Positions 14,303 through 26,074 of a stretch of DNA of 64,000 bases are shown here, one piece after another. This DNA is from Agelaius tricolor (Eukaryota > Chordata > Aves > Passeriformes > Icteridae). The notes under the pieces were generated by a model. The model was given only the letters and a program-made list of their open reading frames with translations, ran no database searches and had not been told where the DNA came from. A program made the translations under genes and the position numbers. How positions within the stretch are numbered: position 1 is the first letter of the stretch; the number at the start of each line of letters is the position of its first letter. The DNA lies in contig JALJCS010000001.1 in the NCBI GenBank assembly GCA_023055355.1, positions 55,929,381 through 55,993,380 of the forward strand, read 5' to 3'.

Positions 14303-17018
14303 GCAACTACAGGGGACAAACAGTAGGAAAGGAAATAGAGGTTTATGAGCTCTTTATGATTCTATCTCCTGTGCCTGCATGCACATCATTGCTCAGTTTG
14401 AATGCTGTGATTTTCTCTGTTTTTTCTTCCTATCCTACCTAGCAGCTTTCAGTAAGCAATACAGTTTCCCAGTCTACAGATTCATGTTGGTTGAATAAAT
14501 TTTTTTTGTTAAAAGTTCCTTTAGATGTATGTATCCATTGTCATAACAGTCACTTGTTTTTCCACAGTAATCTTTTAAAATAAATAATGGCATTCAAGGT
14601 GAAGTGATATAATCTTACATTTTAGTTCCCTCACTGTGAACTGATCCTCTCTAAAGAGAAGATTTACAGCTAATATGGATTTTCTTTTGCTCTGGTTGTC
14701 CTGATGGATTCTCTCCCTGCAAGCCTGGCATTGACAGTTAGTGCCACCAGCAGAAACATGGGGTGTGCTGTAGCCTGCAGTGCCTGCCTGTAAGAGCAGC
14801 CCTCTCTTTAGCTTGTGTCATCAAGCAAGTTACAGGATTTCAGGTGCTGGAGAGAAGCCTTTGTATCTTGCCTCTCACCAGCAACTGCTGAAACACCAAC
14901 TTGTCACTATAAACTACTGAAACTTCTGGTCTAGTCAGCTAAAAAGCTTCATTGAGTGTTTTAGAGCACTCTGGCCTCACCTGTAAACACTGGTAGATCC
15001 CACAGAGCTTGAGGGCAGGAACACAGGCCATTGCTGAAGACAGTGCTGTCTGTCCATGGGGCTGTGGTGTGGCAGACAGAGCAAGCTCCCTGAGTGGTAC
15101 ATCCTTCATGGCAGGCTGTGCTCACACGTTCCAGCCAAAGCCTTGTGTCTGCTCACCCTGCTGCTTGCTGTGGGTGCTGCCAAGCAGTGCGAATGCCTGT
15201 AGCTGATCACAGCCTCTGTCTCCTCACACCTCCGAGGACAACAAACTCCCACAGTGTTTGTGATTCAGCACGTTCATGGAAACAGGTGTGCTGCTATACA
15301 GGGATTCTAGATGCATTACAAATGAAAAGAAGAGACAACAGGCTGTAGTGCCCAACATTAGAAATAATCCAAGTGACTAGTTTTATTTGTCAGCAGGTTT
15401 TCCATGGTTTTCAGTTCATTTCAGTCAACATATTCCTAGCTTTCAATAACTTTCAAGACACTTTTCTTCCTGTCTATCTATCTGAAAGAAAACTTAAACA
15501 TGAAAAGTTTCTTCATTTCCAAACCTCTCCACAAGCATGTCCATGAACAGGAGTTTCTTATTCATTATTGTTACCATGGCATATGTAACACAGAGCAACC
15601 AGAGCAACACGGAGTCCTCACAAACTGCAAAGCAGTAGGGAAACAGTTTAAATTCTCTTTCTCACTACCAGTAGAGCACCTGAAGTCTTTGAGAAGCCAA
15701 TATGGAATATAATATCCTAGTGATAATAAGGGATATGAGGAATGAACGCACTTTGTGCAAATTAATATAAAATCACTGAGATGTAATTGTGAGGGATGTT
15801 TAAGGACTCACCAGAACACTGTAGTGATGGAAGGGTTTTATTCTTTATCCTGGTTTCAGTCTAGCTCTGCATATGCCCAGTAGGTATAAAGTTACTACTT
15901 GACAGGAGAACACCTTCTGTGGAAATGGGTCTCACCTGTTATGGTTCAGACAGAAGATTCAAATGCTTAAGAAAACAGAAAGCAAGCTTCAAAGCTGAAC
16001 AGCAAATCCATATGGAGGTCACCCCTGTCCATCTTCATAAGTCCAAAGGTGACACTCCAGAAGTTCTGCTATAGCCAACAAAGATACAATTCTCAGAAAA
16101 AAACATCTTAGATTCAGAATTCACAGCTATCATAAGGACAAGAATGAATTCCATTACAAAAGACTGAATTTCTTTCTTGCTTTTTGTCAGACTGAAATAT
16201 TTTTTTTTTACTATAAACTTTTCCTTCATTTAATCTTCTATTGATTTCAATTAAGTTCTCACCATGTTTGCATCTCCAGCTGAGGAGTTTTTTTCTCTCA
16301 TTCATCTGGTTTTTAGACTGTTCTTTAAGGTTTCAAATTCAATGACAACCCTAGGGAGTGGCAACAAAAAATGGGCACTGTGCTTGGAAATAATATTTAA
16401 TTCCTGTAATCTGTCACTGTGAAATTCCTTTAAATTCTCTTTCTTCACAAATGGGCAACAGTGGATCCAAAAAACTAATTAATGATTCTCATTAAATGCT
16501 TTAAGTTTGAAATTGTTTTGAAGGGTTGTAAAAAAGGTGTTCATCTCTAAGAAGGTGACAGAGGATAAATATCAGTTTATTGCTAAAGAACTGTTCTACA
16601 ATATCAGAGATGTGTGCATGGCGAACTTTCACTACAGACTTTCTATAAGATTCTGAGCAAAAAAACTTCTTGCTCCTTCTCCTATCTGTAAGTGTCTGAC
16701 AAGGCCTGTTCTGTTTCCTGTGGTTTAGTACAAATAGATTTATTAGGACAATATTACTGAATACCAGGGAATGCCGTAAAACACACAATGGTCCAGCTGT
16801 GCTCATTTGTATGGTTGTGTTTTCAATAAGCAGGAATATTAATAGCATCAATAAGTACAAAATCCTTGCTTATATAATTTATATATACTTTCAAAATTGA
16901 TGAGGTTGTTTCTTATTTTTAAGAGTTTGTTTTTATTGTAAAATTACACAAAATCTGAAGCATTTATCAGAAATGCACCTCAGAAATCTTGAAGAATAGT
17001 GATGCTTGACCATAGTTC
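14303..17018. other. Non-coding, partly G+C-richer at 14690-15350
   Basis: No gene supported. The 14690-15350 part has more C and G and several open frames of 65-84 codons, with no recognised protein motif and no match to the CR1 or LTR patterns seen elsewhere in the window. A 119-codon minus frame (16501-16860) begins with a hydrophobic run but has no identifiable family. Confidence 0.5.
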
Positions 17019-17065
17019 CAGGAATTAAGATGGGATTTTTTGTAATTATCCCATCTTAATTTCTG
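17019..17065. repeat. Inverted repeat, about 18-bp stem with 11-nt loop
   Basis: The core arms 17023-17036 and 17048-17061 are exact 14-bp reverse complements. Pairing continues outward through one G-T wobble and three more Watson-Crick pairs (17019-17021 with 17063-17065). The loop is 17037-17047. It is A+T-rich, so the stem is weaker than the one at 14243. Confidence 0.85.
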
Positions 17066-18904
17066 TTGCTACACCAAGTGCGTATTTAACTCCAATAGCT
17101 CCTATGCCAAATGTTAAAGCTAAATATCCTCTTTAATTGTTAGAAGGAGAAAACTGGGAAGATTCCTATTAAAAGATAGTAAACAATCACAAAGCAGGCT
17201 CTTTGAACAGCCCTCAGGAACAGTCAGAGCAGATTACTTGTTTGGTCAGGTAAATTCTGTACAGCTGCAGGTCAGGAGGAGCTGAAGCGTTTGATGCAGA
17301 ATGACCAATGTGAAACACAATCAGACCTGCATACAACTGCACATTTTCCTATTTCTCTTATAAAATACAGTCCAGGATATCTGTATGTCTTATTCATGAC
17401 CACCATTAATATTTACAAATATTAAAATGAGAAGTCTTTGTAAATAATTTTTTTTAAAGGTGAAAAAATCAGAGTTTTATAAAATGTTTCCACTTTATAA
17501 AATGTTAGCTTCTGTACAGGTTTTCAGATGCATACCTTTTTAAAATATGTACTGAAAACCTTACTATGGCAACTTAGATCAGTGCAATATTACTCTTGAA
17601 AACGAGCCTGCAAGAGAAATTACTTTCCAAAGAAAAATAATTTAAATGTAATGAAAGCACTTAAAAAAATATTTTTCTCATTCCCTGCAACACGTACTCT
17701 CTAAAGGACAAAGTTTTTGCTATTATGAACAACTTTTCATTCGTATGTGTGTTCTGCTAGCTGTTGCCCAGGGTGATCATTAGTGTTTTGGTTCTTTTAA
17801 CTACAGTCTCAAAGGTCTGCACACAGTTTCCTTCTGGCACAAGACTTCAGTGTACAGAATCTCAACTATGGGACTTTGAAAGGCTGCTAAGAATTGGGGG
17901 GAGGAAAAAAATGGATTTTAACTTCAGAGTTACTGCTGTCTCAGCAGTATTTTTGGTTTACCTATGTATAAATCCAAATATTCACAAGTATGCAGGCAAG
18001 AAAGCTGCAGAAGAGATTTTCTCTGACACATTCTGAGTTAGAGGAGACCTGTGCAGTTTATGGCTAACAACCTGCTAGTATTTCAGGAATTCTCTCAATT
18101 TCCTTTATTCTAGCTAAGAGCCACTGACTGATTTACCACATTTACCCCTTGTATAAGTTCAATGTGAAACTGCACAACAGTAATTTCATAATTTTATGAA
18201 ATATTAATGGAAACAAGAATGGGCAGGCAAGAGCCATTGATTTATAGTCAAAACCTGCTGCAGTTTGCAGAAGTGTAATTGCTCCTGTTGAATCTTGAAC
18301 ACCAGATGAATGCTGAATTACATAGTTTCAGTTACCTGAAAGTATAGAAAAAACATATGAGCGCTGATCTGAAAAATATTATACTTGCACAAAAGTTTCT
18401 TTCTACAAAGTACAAGAAAAGACAAATAAATAATGTGAATGTGTCGTTTTCAAGTTTAAAATTTTTAGTTCCTTTGTGGTTCTGAAATGTTGCATATCTC
18501 AAAAGAACCATGAAGTACTGACTGGAAATTCATGAACTGCATTTGTAAGTAGGTCAGATCTGATGGAGCTGATGTTTTCTTGAAGCTAGGAGAATAAGCA
18601 GAAAGCAATCACCACAAAGCAAAGAATCATCCAGAAAAGAACACTACCTATCTTAATCACTCATTGAAGTTTTTGAAGGAACTGATTTGATATTTTGCTT
18701 CTACTTGATGATTTATTGTTTTTAAATGTGTGAAAAAACACTAGGCATGTTTTCACCCAGCTTTTTTTATCAGGACTTTGAAGTGTGGCCAAACTTTGTC
18801 ATCATCCCTTGATGTATGGGACAAGATTGTTGATAACAAATTATGTCAATGAGTCTCCATACCAGTATTTTTTTAAGTATTAAACCCAGTGAAACCATTT
18901 CTGT
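17066..18904. other. Unique A+T-rich non-coding DNA
   Basis: No gene or repeat recognised. A 90-codon frame at 17764-18036 (plus) starts with TTG and encodes a hydrophobic N-terminus. I see no family match and treat it as chance. Confidence 0.5.
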
Positions 18905-20215
18905 AGAATCACAGAATGATTTGTGTTGGAAAGGAGCTTTGAAGACCTTCTAGTTCCAGCTTCCCTGCATAGGCAGGGACATCCTTCACCAGACCTGTTT
19001 GCTTAAAGCTCCATCCAGCCTGGCCTTGAAACCTCTAAAAACGGGGGATCCATAACTTCTCTGGGCAACCTGTTCCAGTCCCTCAACACCCTCATAGTAA
19101 GGAATCTTTTTTTTTAATTATTATTTTCAGTCTAAATCTATCCCTCTTTGGCTTAAAGCCATTACCCCTTGTCCTTTTACAGGGCCTGGTAAAAAGTCAT
19201 TCTCCATCTTATAATCCAATTTAAGTATTCAAAGGTCTCAATAGGATCCCTCTTATACCCTCTTATGATTTTCCTGGCTCTTCTCTCTGGATTCATTCAA
19301 AAGGGTGCATGGCTTTCTTATGCTTGGGGCCTCAGAAGTGAATGCAGTACTCCAGCTGGGGTTTTGCCTAGGCACAGTAGAGAAGAATCTTATATCTTTA
19401 AATAATGGCCACAGTTCTTTTCATATAGCTCAGGATACAATTGTTTCTCTGGGCTGCCAGCACACATTGCCAGGTCACGTTCAAATTTTCATTCATCGAT
19501 ATCCTCAAGCCCTGCTCTGCAGGGAGGAAGTCAATGCATTCATTAATCAGTTTGTACTGATACTGTTGATTTCAGCAATCATTGTACTTCCAGAGATTCC
19601 CACTGACCCACTTCTCAAGCCTGTCAGGGTCCCTCTGGATGGCATTCCTTCTCTCATGGGATGGCTTGGTGTGTTCTCTAAACTTGATGATGGTATACTT
19701 AATTCCACTGCCTATCTCATTATTAAAGATATCAAACCACTTCCATATGGAAAGTGTCATAAGGAAAGTCCTCTCCCTGAGGGACACCACTTGTTACTGA
19801 TATCCTTTGGACACTGAGCCATTTACTACAACTCTTTGGATGCTGCTATTCACCCAATTCCTAATCCATCCAATACTCCACCCATTAAATCCATACCCCT
19901 CCAATTCAGCAACAAGGATTTTCTGTGGAACAGTTTCAAAGGCCTTAAAGAAATCACAGCAGAGGACACCAGTTTCTCTTCCCTTATCCACCAACCCAGA
20001 CACTCCACCATAAATCCCCAGATTATCTGGGCATGATTTTCCTCTTTATAAAGCCATTCTGGCTGTCTTTAATCACCTCCCTGTCATCCACATGCCTTGA
20101 CATATTTTCCAAGAGGATCTGTTGCATGATCTTACAGGCACAGAGGTGAGGCTGACTGGTTTGTAGTTTCCAGTTTTGTAAAACTGTCTCCCTCAGAAAA
20201 CTAAAATTCATTATT
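18905..20215 (-). mobile_element. CR1 non-LTR retrotransposon, 5'-truncated, degraded
   Basis: The element lies on the minus strand with its 3' end at about 18905, where the plus strand reads GAATCACAGAATGATTTG, the reverse complement of a CR1 3' terminus. It continues through the usual CR1 3' wording (a 'tctgggcaacctgttccagt' stretch near 19058-19077) into ORF2. Minus-strand frames give the reverse-transcriptase domain in order. 20211-20023 contains DREVIKDSQNGF. 20003-19794 contains DFFKAFETVP and QRVVVNGSVSKG, matching the CR1 DFSKAFDTVP and QRVVVNGS motifs. 19790-19572 contains RNAIQRDPDRLEKW. The catalytic FADD box is replaced by FREH-like residues and the frame is interrupted, so the copy is dead. 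CR1 copies are usually 5'-truncated like this one. The 170-codon plus-strand frame at 19305-19817 is antisense. Confidence 0.93.
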
Positions 20216-21008
20216 ATGTTGTAACTCTACAACCTCCCCAAGCTTTCAAAATCTTTCTGAACAGGCACAATTGTCAAGAAATAGTGACAATATTTTGGCA
20301 TAACCAGGTCATGACATGGAAAAGACAACACGAGCACATGTCTTTTTCCTTTGTTGAGTTTCTTTTACATATCTTGGAAGCTGACACACCTTGACACAGA
20401 CCACAACATCCTAGAGCCTTTCACAAAATAATGAGCTATCTTTTAAAATGTTTCACCTTTTTTTTCAATGCAATAACTCAAAACATAAATTTCAAAGCTT
20501 TAAGGGTTCTCTTGTGCATCCAGGAGATTAAAGTTCTTTCAAGCTGGTTGCTAAGAGGAGAAAACAAAAAAGGGCAATTTAATTTCTGTTGTGAATCTCC
20601 AGTTACACTGATAGCCTAATATATTCAAAAGTAAAGTATGCTGGTTTATGTGCTTATATATATATATATATCTGCATGTGTGTAACACATAGAAATTTAG
20701 ACTTAATATTTTTTACCATCATGATTTGCTTCAAATAATAATTCTTATATGAAGTTAGTGTATCAAGAGACTTGTTTAAGCATGTTTTTCATGGAGTGTC
20801 TTTATATATATATGCTAAAGCATACCAAAGAATTGCCTAAATACATCAAAATACATGCGTTTATTCCTTCAGTTGTAGCTTCAAATGGCTGAGAATTAAA
20901 ATGTCATATCTTGTTTTTTTCCTTCATTATCTGCCTCTCCTTATATGATTTTGATCTCTGTTTCATTAAAATCAGCATGTTTTGTACATGATAGTCAGTT
21001 ATATTCTC
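20216..21008. other. Non-coding spacer with short TA repeat
   Basis: No gene recognised. It contains a short alternating TA run at 20655-20671 and is otherwise unique A+T-rich sequence. Confidence 0.6.
20655..20671. repeat. (TA)n dinucleotide run
   Basis: About eight and a half TA units, read directly from the sequence. Confidence 0.9.
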
Positions 21009-21540
21009 TGCAAGGATTCCTTCTCTTAGGACAGCGGCTGAGACCTTTTGCGACTGAGAACCAAGAGAGGAATTAATTAACTCAAATGCTGCAAGACCCT
21101 TTATTAAGATTCTGGTAATAAATTGAAAAGTATGCTAGGAAGATCAGCAGAATTTAGTCTTTCTCCAAACTAAGATGAAACCCTTGGGGACTCACTGCAG
21201 CAGGGACCAACTTCAGTGCTAGAAAATTTTCCAAAGGAACCACAGTCAAGAAACAGGATCAGGTATCTCTACTTCTTCAGTTTCTCACCTGCTACCCAGG
21301 CACCTATGCAAATTAAGAGGAGTGTTCTCCGTGTTCTGGAGAAAACAGGAGGGAAACTGGTGGTGGCAGCCGGGTGGGGCTGGCTCCACAGGGGCTGGTG
21401 CCTATCACTGGAGAGACAGAGGAAAAATGACACTGATTTCCAGAGATTGCACCCATTTTCATCTCAAAAGAGCATCCCCCAGCAATCATCTGCATGGTAT
21501 AGAATAACCATTCTTCATTTAAGATGTCCAAGCAAAGCTG
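21009..21540 (-). mobile_element. Possible solo LTR (weak candidate)
   Basis: On the minus strand this block contains an octamer ATTTGCAT (plus-strand ATGCAAAT, 21306-21313) and downstream a polyadenylation-type AATAAAGG (plus-strand CCTTTATT, about 21098-21105). The end reads ...CCTTGCA at 21009, compatible with the CA end of an LTR. The region is richer in G+C in its U3-like half. I cannot name the family, I did not find a matching TG start or target duplication, and no coding remnants adjoin it. It could simply be unique sequence. Confidence 0.3.
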
Positions 21541-22132
21541 TTTTCTTTCTTAATTTGTTTATTTTCAGTGCAAGTTGAAGAAGGAAAGCATTCAAGTGGA
21601 AAATAACTGGATAAAGCTTCTCTGCAGAACTGCATTATATTTGACACATCTAAGAAACAAAAAATTCATTTTCCTCTGGCCACTGTTACGTAGTTACACA
21701 ACTTGGGCTCACCTTTGCATGCTCATATAGCCTGTTCTAAAAGACCGGTGAAAGATGGTATGTGTACTGAGCTTTTTTGGGAAGTATTCATCTGGTTTAT
21801 ATAGCAGACTTGTTGATGTCTGAATGATGAAGTTCAAGTAGTTAGACAGAAGTTCAAGTAGTTAGATAGAAGGAGGGAGATTAAACAGTAAAAACATTAG
21901 AATGAAATGTATATTTTTCTGCAGTGCTCTTAGTCAAGAGATACAGTGTCCAGGGAAATAAAAGAAGGAAAATTTGTGTCTGCTAAAATGGTCAGAGGAT
22001 GCCAAAAGCCCTGAATCTACTGCAGACAGGCAGACATTTTGGGGATAGGCTTGATATTGCTTCTGAACATCTTTGCCCTGCCCTTAGAAGAAAGTTTTCC
22101 AAGGAGAGTCCATGGCATTTCAATTGCCAATA
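21541..22132. other. Non-coding spacer with a 20-bp tandem duplication
   Basis: No gene recognised. The only structure seen is the direct repeat at 21831-21870. Confidence 0.6.
21831..21870. repeat. Tandem duplication, 2 x 20 bp
   Basis: Units 21831-21850 and 21851-21870 differ at a single position (C versus T), which indicates a recent duplication. Confidence 0.9.
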
Positions 22133-22700
22133 TATCATGCTGTAACCCCAGCTGGCAACCAAGCACTAGGCAGCCACTCATTCCCTACCTGCCCAGATGG
22201 GACAGGGGGCAGAAGCAGGGGGAAAACCCCAATAAACTTATGGGTTCAGATAAAAACAGTGTAATAATTGAAGAAAAAAAACCTCATAAACTTATAATAT
22301 AAAAAGGAGAGTAGGAGAAACAGAGAAAAAACACAGGAATAGCAAGTGATGCACAACACCATTGCTCATCACACACTGACAGATACCAACCCAGTCCCTG
22401 AGCCACGATCAGACCCTGTTCTGAGTAACTGCTGCCAGTTTATATGTGTCACATGACACTCCCTGGTGTGGAATATCCCTTTGGTCAGTTCAGGCCAGCT
22501 GTCCTGGCCATGCTCTGTCCCAGCTTCTTGTGCACCTGCTCACTAGAAGAGCAAGGAAAACAGAAAAGTCCTTGGCTTGGAGTAAGCACTGCTGAGCAAC
22601 ATCAGTGTGTCATCAATATTATCTCATATTGAATCCAAAACAGACCACTCTGCCACTGATTGAGAAGACAACAAACTCTATCCCAGCTGAAATCAGTACA
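22133..22700 (-). mobile_element. ERVL-type avian solo LTR, near full length
   Basis: Read on the minus strand, the block begins TGTACTGATTTCAGCTGGG and continues ATAGAGTT, the characteristic start of a widespread avian ERVL-type LTR. It runs through the conserved GGATATTCCACACC segment, a TATA box (minus ACATATAAACTGG, plus 22436-22448), and ends in the family's GCTGGGGTTA-type 3' end near 22133. Length is about 570 bp, in keeping with a complete LTR. No internal retroviral genes flank it, so it is a solo LTR. The five bases on each side (CAATA and CAGGG) do not match, so the target duplication has decayed or the ends are off by a few bases. The family assignment is from memory of avian LTR wording. 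The plus-strand frame at 22039-22302 is not a gene. Confidence 0.85.
22436..22448 (-). promoter_or_regulatory. TATA box of ERVL-type LTR
   Basis: The minus strand reads ACATATAAACTGG at the position where this LTR family carries its TATA box, about 250 bp from the LTR start. It still looks intact. Activity is unknown. Confidence 0.55.
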
Positions 22701-25700
22701 CAGGGTCAAGGCTGAACTCTTCTCCCCTCCAACAACAGAGATCCGAGAGGAGAATGAAGATGTCCTTTGGTGGTATACAGTGACAGTGTCTTCTCTTCAT
22801 TCTGCACTCCTCCTTGGCACAGGTTTCTTCTAAATAAATCAAATTTGTCAAAATGTCACCATAAATCAAAAAAACACTGCCATTTGTTTGGTTTGAAACT
22901 GAGCAGCATGCCTGCTTTCAAACAAAACGAATAAAGCCTTTGGAGTCGCACCGACCAGTGTTTAAGGGTCATTCTGAGATGCCATGGTTATGTGTTACAC
23001 TACAATAAAAGTGAAGAATGCATGGTTACAGGAATATAGAAAATGATGAATGGTTGGCATAAGGGGCTGCTGTGTGAGAGCTGAGATAGCAGCCCTACTC
23101 ATACTGTAACACAAATGAAAACTTGCATTTCAGCAAGGGAAGTTGCCTGCTGCTACGGTTTTCATGCAAGCTCTCTGTGTTTCAGTATTTAGATCTCATT
23201 TGCATCTGAAAATAAACCCCACACAAATTAAATTATTCTAAAGAACACAAGAATTCAGATAAGAAGTCTGCTTTGTGCTTACAACCCTGTGCTATTGCAC
23301 TTTGTAAGTTCAAAACCTGAGAAAAGCATTCAAGACCTTATCATATTTTGTCTGATTTTTAATGGAATTAAAATGAGAATGACACAGTTCTACAATGTAA
23401 ACTCCAGCCTTTCTGGCTGATTTGGTTTCTCCATTAATTATAATTTTGGGCAGGAAGTTGTCCTCTGTAACAGTAACAACTTCCTCAAGGTGTTCTGGAA
23501 CAGAATTAGGGAAATTTCTAAGTTTTGGGATACATGTGGCAGTGGTCAGAGTCAGTAAAAACAGCCTTTAAAAGAACTGACATTTCATATTTTCCCTTGG
23601 TTCCCCATTAGACTGGAACAAGAAAATCAGTGGACAAACTCTTGTGAAAAAGAGCAAGACAAAAAGACCATCTTAATTCTGAAAAGATTTTATAACTTCA
23701 ATCCAGCCCCAAAAAGCACAGATCTCCTATTTCATGTTGGCCTAGAATGGATCTTTCTGGTCATTTACACCAAATCACAAAACTCAGGAGTACAAATCAA
23801 AGCAATTCACTGGCAAGATTCTTTCAGCTATGGCAAAATAAGGTAATTTTATTTGACAGAATCATTTTGCACCCCTTGAAGAGGAGAACCAAATAGACTT
23901 AGCATAAAAATGTTCTAAAGTAATGCTATGCAGTTATATACAAGACAGGGAAAAACAAAACAGAAAAGCCCAAAGCAATTATTTTGTTTTGGAGCTGATC
24001 CACTGTATTTTAATAAGAACCTTCATAATTTCATAATGTCTCTTCATGGTTAGCAGAAAATAGTGTTGTCTTAATTATATAAAATTTAGTTCACTTCTCC
24101 AGAACTGCCCACACCTCTTGAGATAAAGACCTGCAGCATGATAAAGCATGCATGACAATTATAAATGGGTAATCAAAGTGCACAGCAGAGCTGGCAGAGT
24201 TTTCCCTGCAGAGTACATTTTACTAGAGCAGTTCTTAAACCACTTATGTCAAATGTGTTATTAATGAGCACTCAAGTTCACACAGAAATACAAGCTGCAG
24301 GACACAGCCCAAGGCACCCACAGATTTAAATGGGTTGGAGAGTGGTGACAAAGGAGATAGCTTGGTCTCCATCTTCTCATTAACTTCAGTTTCTCCACCA
24401 CACCACCAGCAGTGGATACAGCTTTTCTCCAGCTCCTTCAGTTGTTATGTTGGGTCTAGCTGACAGAGCCACCAAGAGAAAGCAGAAATGCCACAGGAGC
24501 AGTGCCATGTGAGGGTGTACCTTGCCCAACGCAACCACACAACACCCCCTTCTGCTGTGCTTCCTGTGAAAATATGGGGCAGAGGAAGCCCTCACTTCTC
24601 CATCCCCCCCGCCATTTGCTGTGAGCCTGCACTTACCCCAGTGTGGGATTTTCCTTCTCACCCCTGCAGGAGCCTGTCTTGTGTCCAGCAGTAGGTGTGT
24701 GTTGGCTCCACACCAGCTCATGCCTGTTGCCATCAAGGTGTGAAGCCAGAGCTAATGAGCCCCCCAGTGTGATTGCACATATTAGCTCTGGGTGCTGTGG
24801 GAGCCATCTCTGTGCAGACCCTCTCAGAAAGGTCTTGAGAAACCTTCTCTCACAGGAGGGGTCTCTGCATAGAACAGCCACACTGGACCTCAAAAGGAGT
24901 GAGGTAAATCCCACAGCATTTAAAAATCCAGCCAGTTTCAAGAGAGATGTCACACCACAAGTCTAGCAAGAGAGCAAATGGTGAGTTCCTACCTAATTTC
25001 CTCCACTTTCTGTTGCAAACTCCCCTCCTCTCCTCTTTCTTCACCTAGCTAACAAAGAAGTGTATTATCACTTCTCCTCCTGAGGAAAGATGCTGGTAAT
25101 TGAAGTGGGTGCTGTACCAGCACCTCTAGATAAATTGCTTTCTATCAAAAAGTCCTTAATCTCCTTTCAGATGTAGATATCCAAAACACAACTTGTATGC
25201 AGTGGCATTTGCCTACAACCCTTCATCTCCATAATCACTTGATAACCATAAAAACAAGTACTGCTGATCAGTTTGCCACCAGCTCAAATTAGACTTTCAT
25301 TTAGAGTCAGGAAGTTTAAGCTATCAATTCCCTTTTACCTAATTTCAGTTCTTTTTCCCTTACCTCCTCACTAACAGCTGGAAAACTGAAAATCATTGCA
25401 GGAACTTCTGAGTTTTTAATAGATGTTTCATTGCCTCATAGAGCCCATTACTCAGCCTTAGGAGCTGCTTTGTCCAATCATTTTCTATCTTGATAAAAAC
25501 AACTGTTTCAATCATTTGAACAGAAAAGGCAATACATCTAATTGCACCCTGCAGCTCCTACAGTTTGCTCTGAGTGATACATATCTGGGCTTCACTATGA
25601 AGTAAAATGGCTAAACCCTGCCTTCTAGAAGAACTGTCTGCAGCTATTTTATTTAGTAGAATAATCTAGTGCTCTGGGAGGAAAGTGTTTGGCAAAAGAA

Positions 25701-25999
25701 TAGTTTTCCTCTTCTGTTTCATTCTTTTTATATCAGCACTTTCTATAACATACATAGTATATATATAATAAGCTTGGTTATAATGAAATGCAGAACTAAA
25801 ACAAAATACTAGTGTTCTTTCACAGAGCTATAATGTTCTTCTAGTCCTGTTGTCTGTTTTTCTTATTTCAATGGCAAATTTCTGGAAGAAATCTGGATAC
25901 TCTATGAACCTGAAAGTGGTTTTCAGTCCCTACTCTATCCATGTGCATGACACTTACATTTGCCAATACATGAAATCTGAACTCAGGCTAATCTTTCTT
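22701..25999. other. Unique non-coding DNA with a G+C-richer patch at 24310-25000
   Basis: No gene supported. 24386-24953 has overlapping open frames of 68-116 codons on both strands, which is the pattern of locally G+C-rich, stop-poor sequence rather than an exon. No TE pattern was recognised. Confidence 0.5.
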
Positions 26000-26074
26000 A
26001 TCCTTCCATTTGTCATAATTTTTTCTTATCCTTATTCATAATTCTCATCCTTCCATTTCTCATAATTTTTTCTT
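26000..26074. repeat. Direct repeat, 2 x 28 bp, period 47
   Basis: Copies at 26000-26027 and 26047-26074 differ at one base. The intervening 19 bp (TATCCTTATTCATAATTCTC-like) shares the same vocabulary, which suggests local slippage or duplication. Confidence 0.85.

Noticed and set aside
16501..16860. 119-codon minus-strand frame with a hydrophobic start
   Set aside because: No recognisable domain, A+T-driven composition, and no sign of splice structure or codon bias.
17764..18036. 90-codon plus frame with a signal-peptide-like start
   Set aside because: It starts at TTG, not ATG, and has no matching family or splice context.
19305..19817. 170-codon plus-strand open frame, the longest in the window
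   Set aside because: It lies entirely antisense within the minus-strand CR1 at 18905-20215. The coding signal (RT motifs) is on the other strand.
24386..24966. Overlapping 106-116-codon frames on both strands
   Set aside because: Openness on both strands at once fits a G+C-rich, stop-poor patch. No family recognised.
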